Of a DNA stretch of 64,000 bases, positions 16,935 to 25,982 are shown in pieces. The stretch is from Gracilibacillus ureilyticus (GTDB taxonomy: Bacteria; Bacillota; Bacilli; Bacillales; Amphibacillaceae): NCBI RefSeq assembly GCF_900111195.1, contig NZ_FOGL01000021.1, positions 1 through 64,000 on the forward strand. The letters run 5' to 3'. The stretch's first letter is position 1. Every line of letters starts with the position of its first letter. The notes beneath the pieces are model-generated. The model had not been told where the DNA came from. It worked only from the letters and a program-made list of their open reading frames with translations, and did no database searches. Position numbers and translations under genes: made by a program.

Positions 16935-17921
16935 ATGCAAAAAGAAATTTTGAATCCAATCGTTTTACAACGTGCTGATCCATTTGTTTACAAACATACG
17001 GACGGTTATTACTACTTCACCGGTTCACATCCTTTATATGACCGGATTGTATTAAGAAGAGCGAAAACATTAAATGAACTGCATGATGCAGAAGAAGCGG
17101 CTGTTTGGTGGAAGCATGAAAGCGGTCCATTAAGTGAACTGATCTGGGCACCGGAAATTCACCGCGCTAATGACAAATGGTATATCTATTTTGCTGCAGC
17201 ACCTGATACAAACATTGATGATGATACTTTCAATCACAGAATGTATGTTCTTGAAAACGCATCAGATAACCCGATGGAAGGAAATTGGGTGGAAAAAGGT
17301 GAAGTGGATACCGGAATGTCAACGTTCGCATTAGATGCCACAACATTTTTCCACAATGGTGAGCAATACTACGTTTGGGCACAGCAGGATTTAGATATTA
17401 AAGGCCACTCCAATCTGTATATTGCAAAAATGGAGAATCCATGGACATTAAAAACGGAACCTGTCATGCTTACGAAACCAGAGCTTTCATGGGAAATTAA
17501 GGGATTCTGGGTAAATGAAGGGCCTGCTGTTTTAATTAAGAATGGAAAGGTGTTCATTACATATTCAGGCAGTGCAACCGGTGTGGACTACTGTATGGGA
17601 TTACTGACAGCAAATGAAAGCGATGATTTGCTTGACCCTGCTTCATGGACAAAAAGCCAGGAACCAGTTTTCCAGAGTTGTCCGGAAAATAGTCAGTATG
17701 GGCCTGGTCACAACAGCTTTACGGAATCTGAGGATGGAAAAGATACCATTTTAATTTACCATGCAAGAAACTATACAAATTTAGTCGGAGACCCGCTTTA
17801 TGAACCAAATCGTCAGGCGAGAGCGCAGAAAATCGATTGGGACAAAGATGGTAATCCAGTATTCGGCAAACCTGTCCCTGATGACAGATGGACACCTAAG
17901 ACACCAGATGTTTTAAAATAA
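16935..17921 (+). CDS. GH43 exo-alpha-L-arabinofuranosidase-like glycoside hydrolase
   Basis: 328 residues from ATG 16935 (GAGAGGTG upstream; the frame is open further upstream but lacks a site). Five-bladed propeller enzyme of family GH43. The expected acidic triad can be placed: Asp15 (LQRADPFVY, general base), Asp134 (ALDATTF, pKa modulator) and Glu195 (WVNEGPAV, general acid). The N-terminal RADPFVYKHTDGYYYFTGS resembles the GH43_26 exo-1,5-alpha-L-arabinofuranosidases. There is no signal peptide, so it acts in the cytosol on imported oligosaccharides. It is co-transcribed with the permease 16 bases downstream and controlled by AraR-like boxes. A beta-xylosidase activity cannot be excluded. 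Confidence 0.85.
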   Translation: MQKEILNPIVLQRADPFVYKHTDGYYYFTGSHPLYDRIVLRRAKTLNELHDAEEAAVWWKHESGPLSELIWAPEIHRANDKWYIYFAAAPDTNIDDDTFNHRMYVLENASDNPMEGNWVEKGEVDTGMSTFALDATTFFHNGEQYYVWAQQDLDIKGHSNLYIAKMENPWTLKTEPVMLTKPELSWEIKGFWVNEGPAVLIKNGKVFITYSGSATGVDYCMGLLTANESDDLLDPASWTKSQEPVFQSCPENSQYGPGHNSFTESEDGKDTILIYHARNYTNLVGDPLYEPNRQARAQKIDWDKDGNPVFGKPVPDDRWTPKTPDVLK

Positions 17922-17937
17922 GAAGGAGTAGACAACC

Positions 17938-19191
17938 ATGAACAATCTTAAACAGTTAAAATTTTGGAATTTCGGCGGGATATATTATTTTTACTTCATG
18001 ATATGGGCATTAATTTTCGCCTTTTTACCTTTTTGGTTAAATAAAACAGCCCACCTTGATACAAGTGTTTCCGGACTGGTATTCTCAGCGATGGCAATCA
18101 CTGCCCTTATTCTGGAACCGCTCTATGGTATTATCCAGGATAAACTGGGCTTGAAAAAATATCTATTTGGTTTTGTTGTATTATGTCTTTTATTTATCGG
18201 ACCATTCGTACAATTTGCATTCATTCCTTTGCTTGAAATCAATGCAATATTCGGTGCGATCGTCGGCGGGGCCTATTTAAGTTTATGTCTTAATGGCGGT
18301 GTTGGGGTTGTCGAAGCTTATATGGAGAGATCCACACGTGCCAGCAACTATGAATATGGACATGTCCGTTTATTTGGTTCCCTTGCGGGTGGTACGGCTG
18401 CATTTATTGGTGGTATTATGTTCGTCCGCAATCCATACAGCATTTTCTGGGCATGTACAGTATCAGCAGTAATTCTTGGTGTGCTTTTATGGACATTGCG
18501 TGTGAAGAAAGAAGAAAAAGAAGCAGTTCATTCACCTGAAGTAACAGAAGAAGAAACACCTGTAACAAAGGAAAACATCCTCAATGTATTCAAGAACCGA
18601 AGCTTCTGGGGATTCTGTATTATGATGATTGGTATTGCTACAATGTTTGATGTATTTGATCAGCAGTTCCCTAATTATTTTGCAAGCTTTTTCAGTGATG
18701 CATCAAGAGGTGAGCTTGTTTTCAGCCGGATTGCTTCTGTACAGGTTTTCCTTGAAGCGGGTTTTATGGTATTAGCACCATGGTTTATTAACAAAATTGG
18801 TGCGAAGAATGGTCTGATTCTGGCAGGTATTGTCCTGTTTGTCCGTGTAATAGGCTCCGCATTCTTAACAGAAATCTGGATGCTTGCTACATGGAGACTT
18901 TTAGCAGCAATTGAAATGCCGTTAATGTTAGTTTCTATTATGAAGTACATTACGAGTGTATTTGATGTGCGTTTATCAGCAACTGTATATATGCTTGGCT
19001 TCAACTTTGCAAAACAGGTAGGTATCTCGATCTTCTCCTTTGTAATGGGTTACTTATACAACCTTATCGGTTTCCAGAGCGGATATGTCGTATTGTCTAT
19101 CATTATTCTAGTATTTGTTATTGCTGGGGCAATGATTATGAGAAGTGAGAAGTTTTATAACGACAGTAACAGGAAGCTAGCTGCTGCCTGA
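17938..19191 (+). CDS. MFS oligosaccharide:H+ symporter, LacY-like
   Basis: 417 residues, 12 membrane segments, AAGGAG ribosome-binding site. The N-terminus (KQLKFWNFGGIYYFYFMIWA) and the cytoplasmic loop LEPLYGIIQDKLGLKKYL follow the LacY/RafB/CscB oligosaccharide-proton symporter pattern; EYGHVRLFGSLAG corresponds to the LacY helix V region. The long central loop (about residues 200-220) is acidic. Paired with the cytosolic GH43 enzyme it most likely imports arabino-oligosaccharides that the secreted arabinanase at 48.6 kb would release. Confidence 0.88.
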   Translation: MNNLKQLKFWNFGGIYYFYFMIWALIFAFLPFWLNKTAHLDTSVSGLVFSAMAITALILEPLYGIIQDKLGLKKYLFGFVVLCLLFIGPFVQFAFIPLLEINAIFGAIVGGAYLSLCLNGGVGVVEAYMERSTRASNYEYGHVRLFGSLAGGTAAFIGGIMFVRNPYSIFWACTVSAVILGVLLWTLRVKKEEKEAVHSPEVTEEETPVTKENILNVFKNRSFWGFCIMMIGIATMFDVFDQQFPNYFASFFSDASRGELVFSRIASVQVFLEAGFMVLAPWFINKIGAKNGLILAGIVLFVRVIGSAFLTEIWMLATWRLLAAIEMPLMLVSIMKYITSVFDVRLSATVYMLGFNFAKQVGISIFSFVMGYLYNLIGFQSGYVVLSIIILVFVIAGAMIMRSEKFYNDSNRKLAAA

Positions 19192-19210
19192 CGAAGAAAA
19201 TAATTTACGG

Positions 19211-19252
19211 CCACCTGCCCGATTTGAAAAGGCGCAGGTGGTCTTTCTTTAT
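19211..19252 (+). terminator. Terminator of the GH43-permease operon
   Basis: CCACCTGC (19211-19218) pairs with GCAGGTGG (19234-19241), followed by TCTTTCTTTATT. It overlaps the 3' end of the convergent thioesterase gene. Confidence 0.85.
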
Positions 19253-19770
19253 TCCCACGGTGTCTCAATATGAAGATTTTTCGCTAACTCTTTACTCGCT
19301 TTTCTTCTTTTTTTCCTTGCTTCAACACGGTCTTTGGCTGTTTCATACAGGTATTTCTCTTCCTCCGATTCAGGAATTACATTGGGGACTTGAACCGGCT
19401 TACCCTCTTCATTTAGTGCAACAAAGGTCAAAAATGCGGTTGCCGCAATTGTCCGTTCTCCTGTGAGCAAATTCTCTGCAATCACTTTAACAAATACTTC
19501 CATTGAACTTCTTCCTGTCCATGTGACAAACGATTCCAAGCAGACAGAATGGTTGGGAGGGATCGGAACAAGGAAATCGACAGAATCCGTCGAAGCAGTT
19601 ACAATCGGGCTTCTCGCATGCCTCATAGCAGATATTGATGCGATATCATCAATATAGCTCATTAATTTCCCGCCAAAAAGTGTTCCATTGTTATTCGTAT
19701 CTGTTGGAAAAACATGACTAATTTTAACAGCACGTGATTCCTTACTATATACATCTCTCATTGCTATCAC
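19249..19770 (-). CDS. Acyl-CoA thioesterase, hotdog fold
   Basis: 173 residues, cytosolic. Single hotdog domain of the YkhA/YciA acyl-CoA thioesterase type: HVFPTDTNNNGTLFGGKLMSY (first half of which is the conserved N/G-G region, about residues 19-39) and STDSVDFLVPIPPNHSVC. The enzyme hydrolyses acyl-CoA to free acid and CoA. The C-terminus is a basic helix (DRVEARKKRRKASKELAK). Start ATG at 19770. It stands alone, convergent with the permease gene. Confidence 0.9.
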   Translation of the reverse strand: MIAMRDVYSKESRAVKISHVFPTDTNNNGTLFGGKLMSYIDDIASISAMRHARSPIVTASTDSVDFLVPIPPNHSVCLESFVTWTGRSSMEVFVKVIAENLLTGERTIAATAFLTFVALNEEGKPVQVPNVIPESEEEKYLYETAKDRVEARKKRRKASKELAKNLHIETPWE

Positions 19771-19900
19771 CTATTTCCGTAAATATTAATCGCCGGTATT
19801 CGAAACAATAATGAAGTAAGCCTAGTATAACACCTTTGCTGTAAAAGTATGATTGTTCCTGCCTTATGGTGGAGCGTACTTCTTGGATTCTCTCGTTTAT

Positions 19901-20170
19901 TGATGATTAAACACCCTTTATTTTTCATAACTTCCTGGAATTCCTTCCTTCTGATGATTAAACACTCCTTATTCTTCTCAAACTCCTCGGTCTTCCTTTC
20001 TTCTGATGATTAAACACTCCTTATTCTTCTCAAACTCCTCGGTCTTCCTTTCTTCTGATGATTAAACTCCTCTTATTCTTCTCAACTTCCTCGATCTCCT
20101 TCCTTCTGATGATTAAACTCCTCTTATTCTTCTCAACTTCCTCGATCTCCTTCCCTCCGATGATTAAATG
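19901..20170. repeat. 51/52-bp tandem repeat, six degenerate copies
   Basis: The block TGATGATT starts at 19901, 19952, 20004, 20056, 20107 and (as CGATGATT) 20158, giving intervals of 51, 52, 52, 51 and 51 bp. Units read like TTCTGATGATTAAACACTCC followed by TTATTCTTCTCAA and CTTCCTCG. The array fills the divergent space between the thioesterase and the thioredoxin-like gene. The changing length breaks every reading frame, so it is not coding. Confidence 0.95.
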
Positions 20171-20312
20171 TCTCTTATCCTTCCGTACTCATCAGTTTTC
20201 GTAGCTCATCAAAATTACTTCTGAAACTTTCCTTGAGAGCAAATTAATTGAATAAACCGCCTCAAATTTGGTATCGTTTTCATAAGAGAATATCAGATAG
20301 GAGGAATTAGGA

Positions 20313-20894
20313 ATGGCTTTTACATTGGAACTTGGAGAAAAGGCGCCGGATTTTCATCTTCCCGCTACAGATGGCCAGTCATATCGTTTGTCAGATTTTA
20401 ATGATGCTAAGGTTCTCGTTGTTTTCTTTACTTGCAATCATTGTCCTTTCGTAATTGGTTCAGATGAAGTGACACGGGCGACGGCAGAAAAGTTCGCTGA
20501 TCAGGGTGTTCAGTTTGTTGGCATTAATTCCAATAGTGCGAAAACGAATCCTAGTGACTCATTTGAAGGAATGGTAAAACGAATGAAAGAGAATTATTTC
20601 CCATGGGTCTACCTTCATGATGAATCACAAGATGTGGCGAAAGCATATGGGGCATTAAGAACACCACACTTCTATGTATTTGATCAAAACCGGGAACTTA
20701 TTTACACCGGTCGTGCTTTAGACAATCCACGTGAATCAGAAAAAGCAACAGTTAACGATCTGGAAAATGCACTGACAGACCATTTGGCAGGAAGGAAAGT
20801 TTCTGTACCATTAACGAACCCTCTCGGCTGTAATGTGAAATGGGATGGAAAAGACGCACACTGGATGCCGGCAGAGGCATGTGATCTTGTCTAG
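20313..20894 (+). CDS. Thioredoxin-like/AhpC-TSA family protein
   Basis: 193 residues with TAGGAGGAATT upstream. Thioredoxin fold starting [20 protein letters not shown], as in AhpC/TSA proteins, with a redox pair C41-N-H-C44 ([10 protein letters not shown]). This TCNHCP form marks the thioredoxin-family subgroup often annotated as redoxin or peroxiredoxin-like. A cis-proline region follows at [10 protein letters not shown]. Likely a cytosolic thiol-disulphide oxidoreductase or peroxidase. Monocistronic, ending in a terminator shared with the convergent dehydrogenase gene. Confidence 0.9.
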   Translation: MAFTLELGEKAPDFHLPATDGQSYRLSDFNDAKVLVVFFTCNHCPFVIGSDEVTRATAEKFADQGVQFVGINSNSAKTNPSDSFEGMVKRMKENYFPWVYLHDESQDVAKAYGALRTPHFYVFDQNRELIYTGRALDNPRESEKATVNDLENALTDHLAGRKVSVPLTNPLGCNVKWDGKDAHWMPAEACDLV

Positions 20895-20911
20895 CCTTTT
20901 GATTAATTAAT

Positions 20912-20949
20912 ATGCCAGTCACCTGTTAAGTCTGACAAGTGACTGGCAT
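20912..20949. terminator. Bidirectional terminator between convergent genes
   Basis: ATGCCAGTCAC / GTGACTGGCAT arms, with further TGT/ACA pairing inside, lie midway between two convergent stop codons. The flanking sequence is AT-rich on both sides. Confidence 0.85.
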
Positions 20950-20969
20950 TATTCATGAACTCAATTCAA

Positions 20970-22349
20970 TCAGTAAAGTTTCCCATGACGATAAAGGATT
21001 GTTGCCAGCTTGGTAATCGCCAGAATATAGCAATTATCCCTTAATGGATGAGGGTCTCCAAAAAAATCTGGTAACAGGGAGTCCATCGTCTGCTTCATTT
21101 TGTCGTACAGTTTTTCAAAAACTTCTGATTCGCTGTAAAACTGTGTCTGACGTCCCTGAAGCCATTCATAATAGGAAACAATCACACCACCCGCATTTGC
21201 GAGAATATCCGGAATCACAATAGATGCACGCTTATTCAGCACTTCATCCGCTTCCCCGCTTACTGGAGCGTTGGCACCTTCTACAATTACCTTTGCTTTT
21301 ACCTTTTCCACGTTATCCTCACGTATTTGGTTACCTGTTGCTGCAAGGATAAGGATATCTGTGTCGATATACAGGATTTCATCCCGGTCCATGATCTCGG
21401 CCTTCACGCCGGCTTCTGCTAGTTCCTGTTCAGATAATGGCAGCTCACGATCTCTGCCTGTAGTATATTTTACTAACTGTGGTATATCCAGACCTTCTTC
21501 ATTATATAAGGTGACGTTACGGTCGCTTACGGCAATCACCTTATTATTCAGCTTATGACAGTTATAGGCATCAAGCGCCGCAACGGAACCTACATTTCCG
21601 AAACCCTGAACAGCTAGTTCAAGCGGCTTGTCAGCCAGTGACAACGCTGTCTTGGCAAACGGACTGTTCATTTCCTGCAGCCATCTCTGATTCTTTTTGA
21701 CAAAGTCATGCATTAAATACTGCAGCGTAAAATAAACACCCTTTCCGGTTGCTTCTCTTCTGCCGAGGGATCCGCCATTTCCCACACTTTTACCTGTAAA
21801 ACTACCTAAGTATGGGTGACCCGGGTTAATGCTCTTATACTCTGCCATCATCCAGTCCATCTCACGTGCACTTGTACCCATGTCAGGTGCAGGTATGTCT
21901 TTATCAGGACCGATAATATCACTAAAGTTCCGCACATATTTTTTACAAATCTGCAGAATCTCCTGTACACTGAATTCCCTCGGGTTAATGGAAATCCCGC
22001 CTTTTCCTCCGCCAAACGGAACTTCATGCAGGGCATTCTTCAATGTCATTAATGATGCAAGGTTCGTCACTTCCTCTTCATTAACCGATTCATGGAAGCG
22101 AATTCCTCCTTTATAAGGTCCGAGCGTATTATTATGCTGAATCCGGAATGCCGGAATTCGTACAATTTCCCCGTTATCCATTGAAATGCGCAGGAAAGAT
22201 TTATGAATATGATTCGGTGTGGAAAGAATTGCTGATATGGAGCGGAATGCTTTTTCACGATCTTTATCCTCCAGATCGGGTAAAAAACTTTTTTCATTCA
22301 TTAGCGCATCTAGTGAATTTTTGACGATCATGCCTGTATTCTTTGCCAT
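20970..22349 (-). CDS. Glu/Leu/Phe/Val dehydrogenase (glutamate dehydrogenase-like)
   Basis: 459 residues from ATG 22349 (AGAGGTAT upstream); the frame is open further but without a site. Signature residues are present: substrate lysines in NNTLGPYKGGIRFH and VPFGGGKGGI (about residues 70-105), catalytic Asp in IPAPDMGTSAREMDW, and a Rossmann domain starting VQGFGNVGSVAALDA. The reaction is the reversible oxidative deamination of glutamate (or a branched-chain amino acid) with NAD(P). At 459 residues it is somewhat longer than the 410-430 of RocG/GudB, from an insert around FVKKNQRWLQEMNSPFAK. The substrate cannot be fixed by eye. Confidence 0.9.
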   Translation of the reverse strand: MAKNTGMIVKNSLDALMNEKSFLPDLEDKDREKAFRSISAILSTPNHIHKSFLRISMDNGEIVRIPAFRIQHNNTLGPYKGGIRFHESVNEEEVTNLASLMTLKNALHEVPFGGGKGGISINPREFSVQEILQICKKYVRNFSDIIGPDKDIPAPDMGTSAREMDWMMAEYKSINPGHPYLGSFTGKSVGNGGSLGRREATGKGVYFTLQYLMHDFVKKNQRWLQEMNSPFAKTALSLADKPLELAVQGFGNVGSVAALDAYNCHKLNNKVIAVSDRNVTLYNEEGLDIPQLVKYTTGRDRELPLSEQELAEAGVKAEIMDRDEILYIDTDILILAATGNQIREDNVEKVKAKVIVEGANAPVSGEADEVLNKRASIVIPDILANAGGVIVSYYEWLQGRQTQFYSESEVFEKLYDKMKQTMDSLLPDFFGDPHPLRDNCYILAITKLATILYRHGKLY

Positions 22350-22492
22350 TTCGATACCTCTTTTCACCATATATTCTTTTAAAAAAACCAGCCACAAAGG
22401 GTTATTATAATTTATGCCTTTCTTCGGCTAATCATGAGAAGAACAAAAACTGTGTCTAGAAAACTATTAACCTATTTATATTATTTAAAACC

Positions 22493-22508
22493 TTTTTCAC
22501 GTGAAACA
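22493..22508. promoter_or_regulatory. parS-like site (ParB/Spo0J binding), 15 of 16
   Basis: TTTTTCACGTGAAACA differs at one position from the Bacillus parS consensus TGTTTCACGTGAAACA and keeps the CG centre. It lies between the CPBP gene and the dehydrogenase promoter and is not part of a terminator hairpin. A weaker match (14 of 16, perfect core) is at 5348-5363. Confidence 0.6.
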
Positions 22509-22573
22509 TCTGATAACCATATGTATGGAAAGCATGTCCACATTCCAACCCGACTCCTTTAGTCGACTGAATT

Positions 22574-23377
22574 TTATCTAATCAACCCACTAAGAACCAT
22601 GAGTACATTGATAAAAACATGCCAGATAACCGCAGGAAATATACTGTTTGATCTGACAGTAACTGCACCGAAGAACAACCCGCCTGCGATAAATGCAATA
22701 GAGGCACCCCAGGAAAAGCCGAGCGAATAATGCTGAAGGCCAAAACCGGCACTTGTGATAATCACTGCCCAAACGCTTCCCAGCGCCCTCGTAAAATGAC
22801 TGAGAAGGAGTCCCCGCCATATGATTTCTTCCAGCATAGCGTTAATAAGAGCAAAGGAAAGGGCGAAAAGCCAAATTTCTTCAAGACGTGGACCGTTCAT
22901 TATGATAAATGGTAAAAATACGAGCATATTAGTGATCATTGCAATCGGAAGAAACACACTAACCTTCACCTGATGACTGTGTGATCCTGGCAGTGGAATC
23001 CGCAATATTGCTCCCCAGTCCGGCTTTCTCCATAAATCAGTAAAAGGCAGATTAGAAAAAAGTGATGTGAGAATTAGCGGGATGATAATAAAGAACAGTG
23101 CCAGCCTGTTTTGTATTATAGAAGTTCCCACATCATCCGTATCTGTTAACAAATTCTGGGTTACGTAACTGTAGATAAAAAATCCTGCCCCAAATGCAAG
23201 TGTCGATAAAACAAACAATTTCATCGATTTATTGAAAAAGAATAGAAGTAAACAAAATCCAGTTGCTATTGCCAAGCCGTAATGCTTTAATTGCAGCAGG
23301 GCCAGGAGTGTAACAAAGAAGAACAGTGATGTAAATTTGTATGAGATGCCAGAATGTCTGTACCATTTATTCTTCAT
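22574..23377 (-). CDS. CPBP family intramembrane glutamic protease
   Basis: 267 residues, about eight membrane segments. The CPBP (CAAX protease and bacteriocin-processing) motifs are visible: EEIIWRG (motif 1, EExxxR type, about residue 188), FGLQHYSLGF (motif 2, conserved His) and VIWHVFINVL (motif 3). Such proteins cleave within the membrane. The ATG with GAAGGAG is 22 bases after the stop of the upstream small gene, so the two form an operon. The target is unknown. Confidence 0.9.
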   Translation of the reverse strand: MKNKWYRHSGISYKFTSLFFFVTLLALLQLKHYGLAIATGFCLLLFFFNKSMKLFVLSTLAFGAGFFIYSYVTQNLLTDTDDVGTSIIQNRLALFFIIIPLILTSLFSNLPFTDLWRKPDWGAILRIPLPGSHSHQVKVSVFLPIAMITNMLVFLPFIIMNGPRLEEIWLFALSFALINAMLEEIIWRGLLLSHFTRALGSVWAVIITSAGFGLQHYSLGFSWGASIAFIAGGLFFGAVTVRSNSIFPAVIWHVFINVLMVLSGLIR

Positions 23378-23398
23378 TACCCGTCAGGCTCCTTCTTC

Positions 23399-23707
23399 TT
23401 AGTCTCTTCCGCTCCGTCTCTTTACACGTCTTTTTGACTTTACACGCCTCTTTGATTGGAACCTGCTTTCAGACTGTGTGTTGTACACTGTAGTAAGCGC
23501 TGATTCAACCAGTTCCTCTAAAGGTAATTGCTCCAAAACCGTAGTAAGGGTCTGTGTCATTTTGGATGCTGAGGATTGCTGTTCGTTATCTCCATCTTCT
23601 GTTTGCAGTTCCGCTGTTTCCAGTTTATCTATTTCTTTTTGAATAAATTCCTTCAATTCTCCGTCCGCAATAGATTTTGCATTTGCTTTTACTTCATTTT
23701 GATCCAA
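23399..23707 (-). CDS. Small protein with basic C-terminal tail
   Basis: 102 residues from TTG 23707, chosen because AAGGAGGT sits eight bases upstream; the GTG further out has none. The N-terminal half is helical and acidic (ELKEFIQKEIDKLETAELQT). The last 20 residues are very basic, with the repeated block KRRVKSKRRVKRR, suggesting nucleic-acid or surface binding. No family recognised. It precedes the CPBP protease gene. The TTG start and the basic tail are shared with genes at 24.1, 28.9 and 29.4 kb. Confidence 0.75.
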   Translation of the reverse strand: MDQNEVKANAKSIADGELKEFIQKEIDKLETAELQTEDGDNEQQSSASKMTQTLTTVLEQLPLEELVESALTTVYNTQSESRFQSKRRVKSKRRVKRRSGRD

Positions 23708-23873
23708 CAGGATTACCTCCTTAGTTTTCAAATTCACTCTCCCTATCTATATGCAGGCATGCCGGATTTGTCTGGACGGTAGCGGAATTAAGTAAAGAAT
23801 AGTCCGGTACCTATAAGAACCCGGGATATGATACATATACTAAACTATTCGAAAAAGGCAGGAGTGTAGTTGA

Positions 23874-24134
23874 ATGAACTTAAAAGACATGGGGCACGGT
23901 GACAGAATTTTATACATTCTTGGTATGAGCTTATGTGGAGTGATTTTCTTTGTCATCATTGTTGGTGTAATTGTCGCCCTGTTTATCCCGGGGAATCGGC
24001 CGGCGCAGACCGAAATAACTGATTCCTCCCCAAATAAAGCAGCTAAGCCTAAGCCGGAAGCAAATAGTGACGGACGGAGACTGAAGGAGAAAAGTCAATG
24101 GCATCAGAAAGAAGTGCGGGATAAAGGATCCTGA
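23874..24134 (+). CDS. Small single-pass membrane protein
   Basis: 86 residues after AAAAGGCAGGAGTGTAG. One membrane segment (about residues 12-38, ILGMSLCGVIFFVIIVGVIV) and a hydrophilic C-terminal tail rich in Lys, Pro and Ser. No family recognised. It is followed after 13 bases by another small gene, and both diverge from the protease operon. Confidence 0.75.
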   Translation: MNLKDMGHGDRILYILGMSLCGVIFFVIIVGVIVALFIPGNRPAQTEITDSSPNKAAKPKPEANSDGRRLKEKSQWHQKEVRDKGS

Positions 24135-24147
24135 GGAGGGGAAGCAG

Positions 24148-24417
24148 TTGACAAAAGGCAATCAATCAAATTCCGGTATGTTTCAAAAAATAAAGCTTGG
24201 ATTTGCTTCTTTTACCGGGAATTATATGGATGCAGTGAAAAAGGGTGCCAATATTGCCGAGAAAGAAATTATCAAAACGATGGAAAGCCGTAACAGCCAA
24301 TCATTTGATATTGGGTTACTGAAATTGTACGGAGCGGTAAAAAAGGGTGTAGTGCATGCGATGAAGCAAATGGTCGCTTTTATGGTGGAGGCTCTTGAAC
24401 AAATGAAGGATAAATAG
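24148..24417 (+). CDS. Small amphipathic-helical protein
   Basis: 89 residues from TTG 24148 with GAGGAGGGG eight bases upstream. The sequence is predicted to be almost all amphipathic helix (for example DAVKKGANIAEKEIIKTM and GVVHAMKQMVAFMVEALEQM), with regularly spaced Met and Val on one face. There is no signal peptide and no Cys. No family recognised. It ends just before the convergent chorismate-lyase gene. Confidence 0.75.
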   Translation: MTKGNQSNSGMFQKIKLGFASFTGNYMDAVKKGANIAEKEIIKTMESRNSQSFDIGLLKLYGAVKKGVVHAMKQMVAFMVEALEQMKDK

Positions 24418-24434
24418 CATTCATAGCTTCCCAT

Positions 24435-24476
24435 AAAAAAAGCAATGGCTGACTTCCCTCATTTAAGCCAACCATT
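24435..24476 (-). terminator. Terminator of the 4-hydroxybenzoate operon
   Basis: On the minus strand AATGGTTGGCTT pairs with AAGTCAGCCATT (12 bp, wobbles), followed by GCTTTTTTT, seven bases after the stop of the chorismate-lyase gene. Confidence 0.85.
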
Positions 24477-24482
24477 TTACTA

Positions 24483-25073
24483 TTACTCTTCTTTACTCAA
24501 CCGTTTGATATCTTTTTGTAAACGGTGCGGAATAATGTCCGGATTAAAATATTCCACCATTTGTATTCCTGGGTTCTGTCCAAAATAAATGTAATATTTT
24601 TTATACGGAATAATGGTGGGAAGGCTGGAAAATTGGACATTTACCGGCCGCTGAAAAAGGTCGGCTGCTTTCGCCTTGTGGATCCACCCGTATTCAAATG
24701 GTTGTCTGAATGTGCGCATTCCGTGAGAACTCATTACTTTACCTATTCCTTCCTGTTGATTGGCAATACTTTCAAACAATGACTGTGGGACATTTTTGGA
24801 ATAAACTACTGCTATATTATGGGATACGACAAAGCCGCTGTCTTCACCGACTAAAATGGATTCGCGAATATAATACGGTGCTCCTGAGCTTTGACCAAGT
24901 TTTTTGGCATCTGTTTCATCGATTTGTTCCTGCCGGATCAGCTGCACCCTTACTTTTTCGTTCAGCATTGTTTCCAGCAAATCTGTTGTCCTCCCATCTG
25001 TTACTAAAAGAGGGCCAAAGATTATTTTTTGTAAAACATCCATCACATTTCGCTTATGTGCCGAGTTTTCCAT
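24483..25073 (-). CDS. Chorismate pyruvate-lyase-like protein (UbiC/DUF98 fold)
   Basis: 196 residues, cytosolic, with ATTGGAGG upstream. The order of elements fits the chorismate-lyase family: GPLLVTDGRTTDLLETMLNE near the N-terminus, then RESILVGEDSGFVVSHNIAV in the middle, then NQQEGIGKVMSSHGMRTFRQ (about residue 108 on). These correspond to the Arg and the G-IG-L loop that bind product in UbiC. The enzyme converts chorismate to 4-hydroxybenzoate and pyruvate. It is the last gene of an operon that also encodes DAHP synthase and two AMP ligases. Similarity to UTRA domains of the same fold is possible, but there is no DNA-binding part. Confidence 0.72.
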   Translation of the reverse strand: MENSAHKRNVMDVLQKIIFGPLLVTDGRTTDLLETMLNEKVRVQLIRQEQIDETDAKKLGQSSGAPYYIRESILVGEDSGFVVSHNIAVVYSKNVPQSLFESIANQQEGIGKVMSSHGMRTFRQPFEYGWIHKAKAADLFQRPVNVQFSSLPTIIPYKKYYIYFGQNPGIQMVEYFNPDIIPHRLQKDIKRLSKEE

Positions 25074-25112
25074 ATTCTCGCCTCCAATAGAAAACTTCTC
25101 TGCCCGACGAGT

Positions 25113-25940
25113 TTAGCGGAACAAGCCGGAATCGCAGAGGCCCTTCCAAAATGCCTGAAATTCTTCCATATTAAGCTGCTGTTTCGAATCGGAAAGAGCT
25201 TTAGAAGGGTTTGGGTGCATTTCAATCATTACCCCATCCGCACCTGCTGCAAGGCCAGCCTTTGCGCATGGAAGCATAATATCTTTTCTTCCTGTAGAAT
25301 GGGTAACATCAACAAGGACTGGAAGATGGGTCTCCTGCTTTAAAATAGGAACAGCGGAGATATCCAACGTGTTGCGAGTAGCTTTTTCAAAAGTTCGGAT
25401 TCCGCGTTCCATTAGCATCACCTGGTCATTTCCCCTGTCGAGAATATATTCTGCTGCAAATTTAAACTCCTCTATTGTGGCGGAGAGCCCCCGTTTCAGG
25501 AGGACTGGCTTCTGTGTTTGCCCGACAGCCCTTAACAGGTCAAAGTTCTGCATGTTCCTGGCACCAATCTGAAAAATATCTATATAACGGGCAGCTGTTT
25601 CTATCTGACCAGGAGTCATGACTTCACTGATTGTCACCATCCCAGTCTTATCCGCAACCTCTTTCATCATTTTCAGTCCATCCTCCCCAAGCCCCTGGAA
25701 ATTGTATGGGGAAGTCCTCGGTTTGAATGCACCGCCTCGTAAAATCGTCACCCCCGCTTTTTTTAAGGCAGCGGCAACTGTCTCCAGCTGTTCCTTTGAC
25801 TCAATGGAGCAGGGGCCCGCGATCAGCGTATGACGGGATCCGCCAATCTCCGTTCCCTTTACCCGTATAATCGTATCTTCGCTTTGATGTTCACGGCTAA
25901 CAAGGAGCGGCGATTTGTCTCGTTTTACTTTATCACTCAT
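25113..25940 (-). CDS. aroF: 3-deoxy-7-phosphoheptulonate (DAHP) synthase
   Basis: 275 residues. Type I beta DAHP synthase with [15 protein letters not shown] (about residue 37), [17 protein letters not shown] (about residue 68) and [12 protein letters not shown]. It condenses phosphoenolpyruvate and erythrose-4-phosphate, the first step to chorismate. It lacks the N-terminal chorismate-mutase (AroQ) domain that gives feedback control to B. subtilis AroA, so it may be a deregulated copy dedicated to this operon. It lies between the ligase and lyase genes, all on the minus strand with short gaps. Confidence 0.93.
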   Translation of the reverse strand: MSDKVKRDKSPLLVSREHQSEDTIIRVKGTEIGGSRHTLIAGPCSIESKEQLETVAAALKKAGVTILRGGAFKPRTSPYNFQGLGEDGLKMMKEVADKTGMVTISEVMTPGQIETAARYIDIFQIGARNMQNFDLLRAVGQTQKPVLLKRGLSATIEEFKFAAEYILDRGNDQVMLMERGIRTFEKATRNTLDISAVPILKQETHLPVLVDVTHSTGRKDIMLPCAKAGLAAGADGVMIEMHPNPSKALSDSKQQLNMEEFQAFWKGLCDSGLFR

Positions 25941-25982
25941 GATACACGATCCTTTCTTTCGATCAGATTTTGAACCAGTCTA

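Noticed and set aside
19901-20170. CRISPR array
   Set aside because: The whole 51-bp unit is similar between copies; there is no constant repeat with variable spacers, and no cas genes.
24148-24417. Gas-vesicle or phasin protein
   Set aside because: Amphipathic helices alone are not diagnostic and no gvp or pha genes are nearby.
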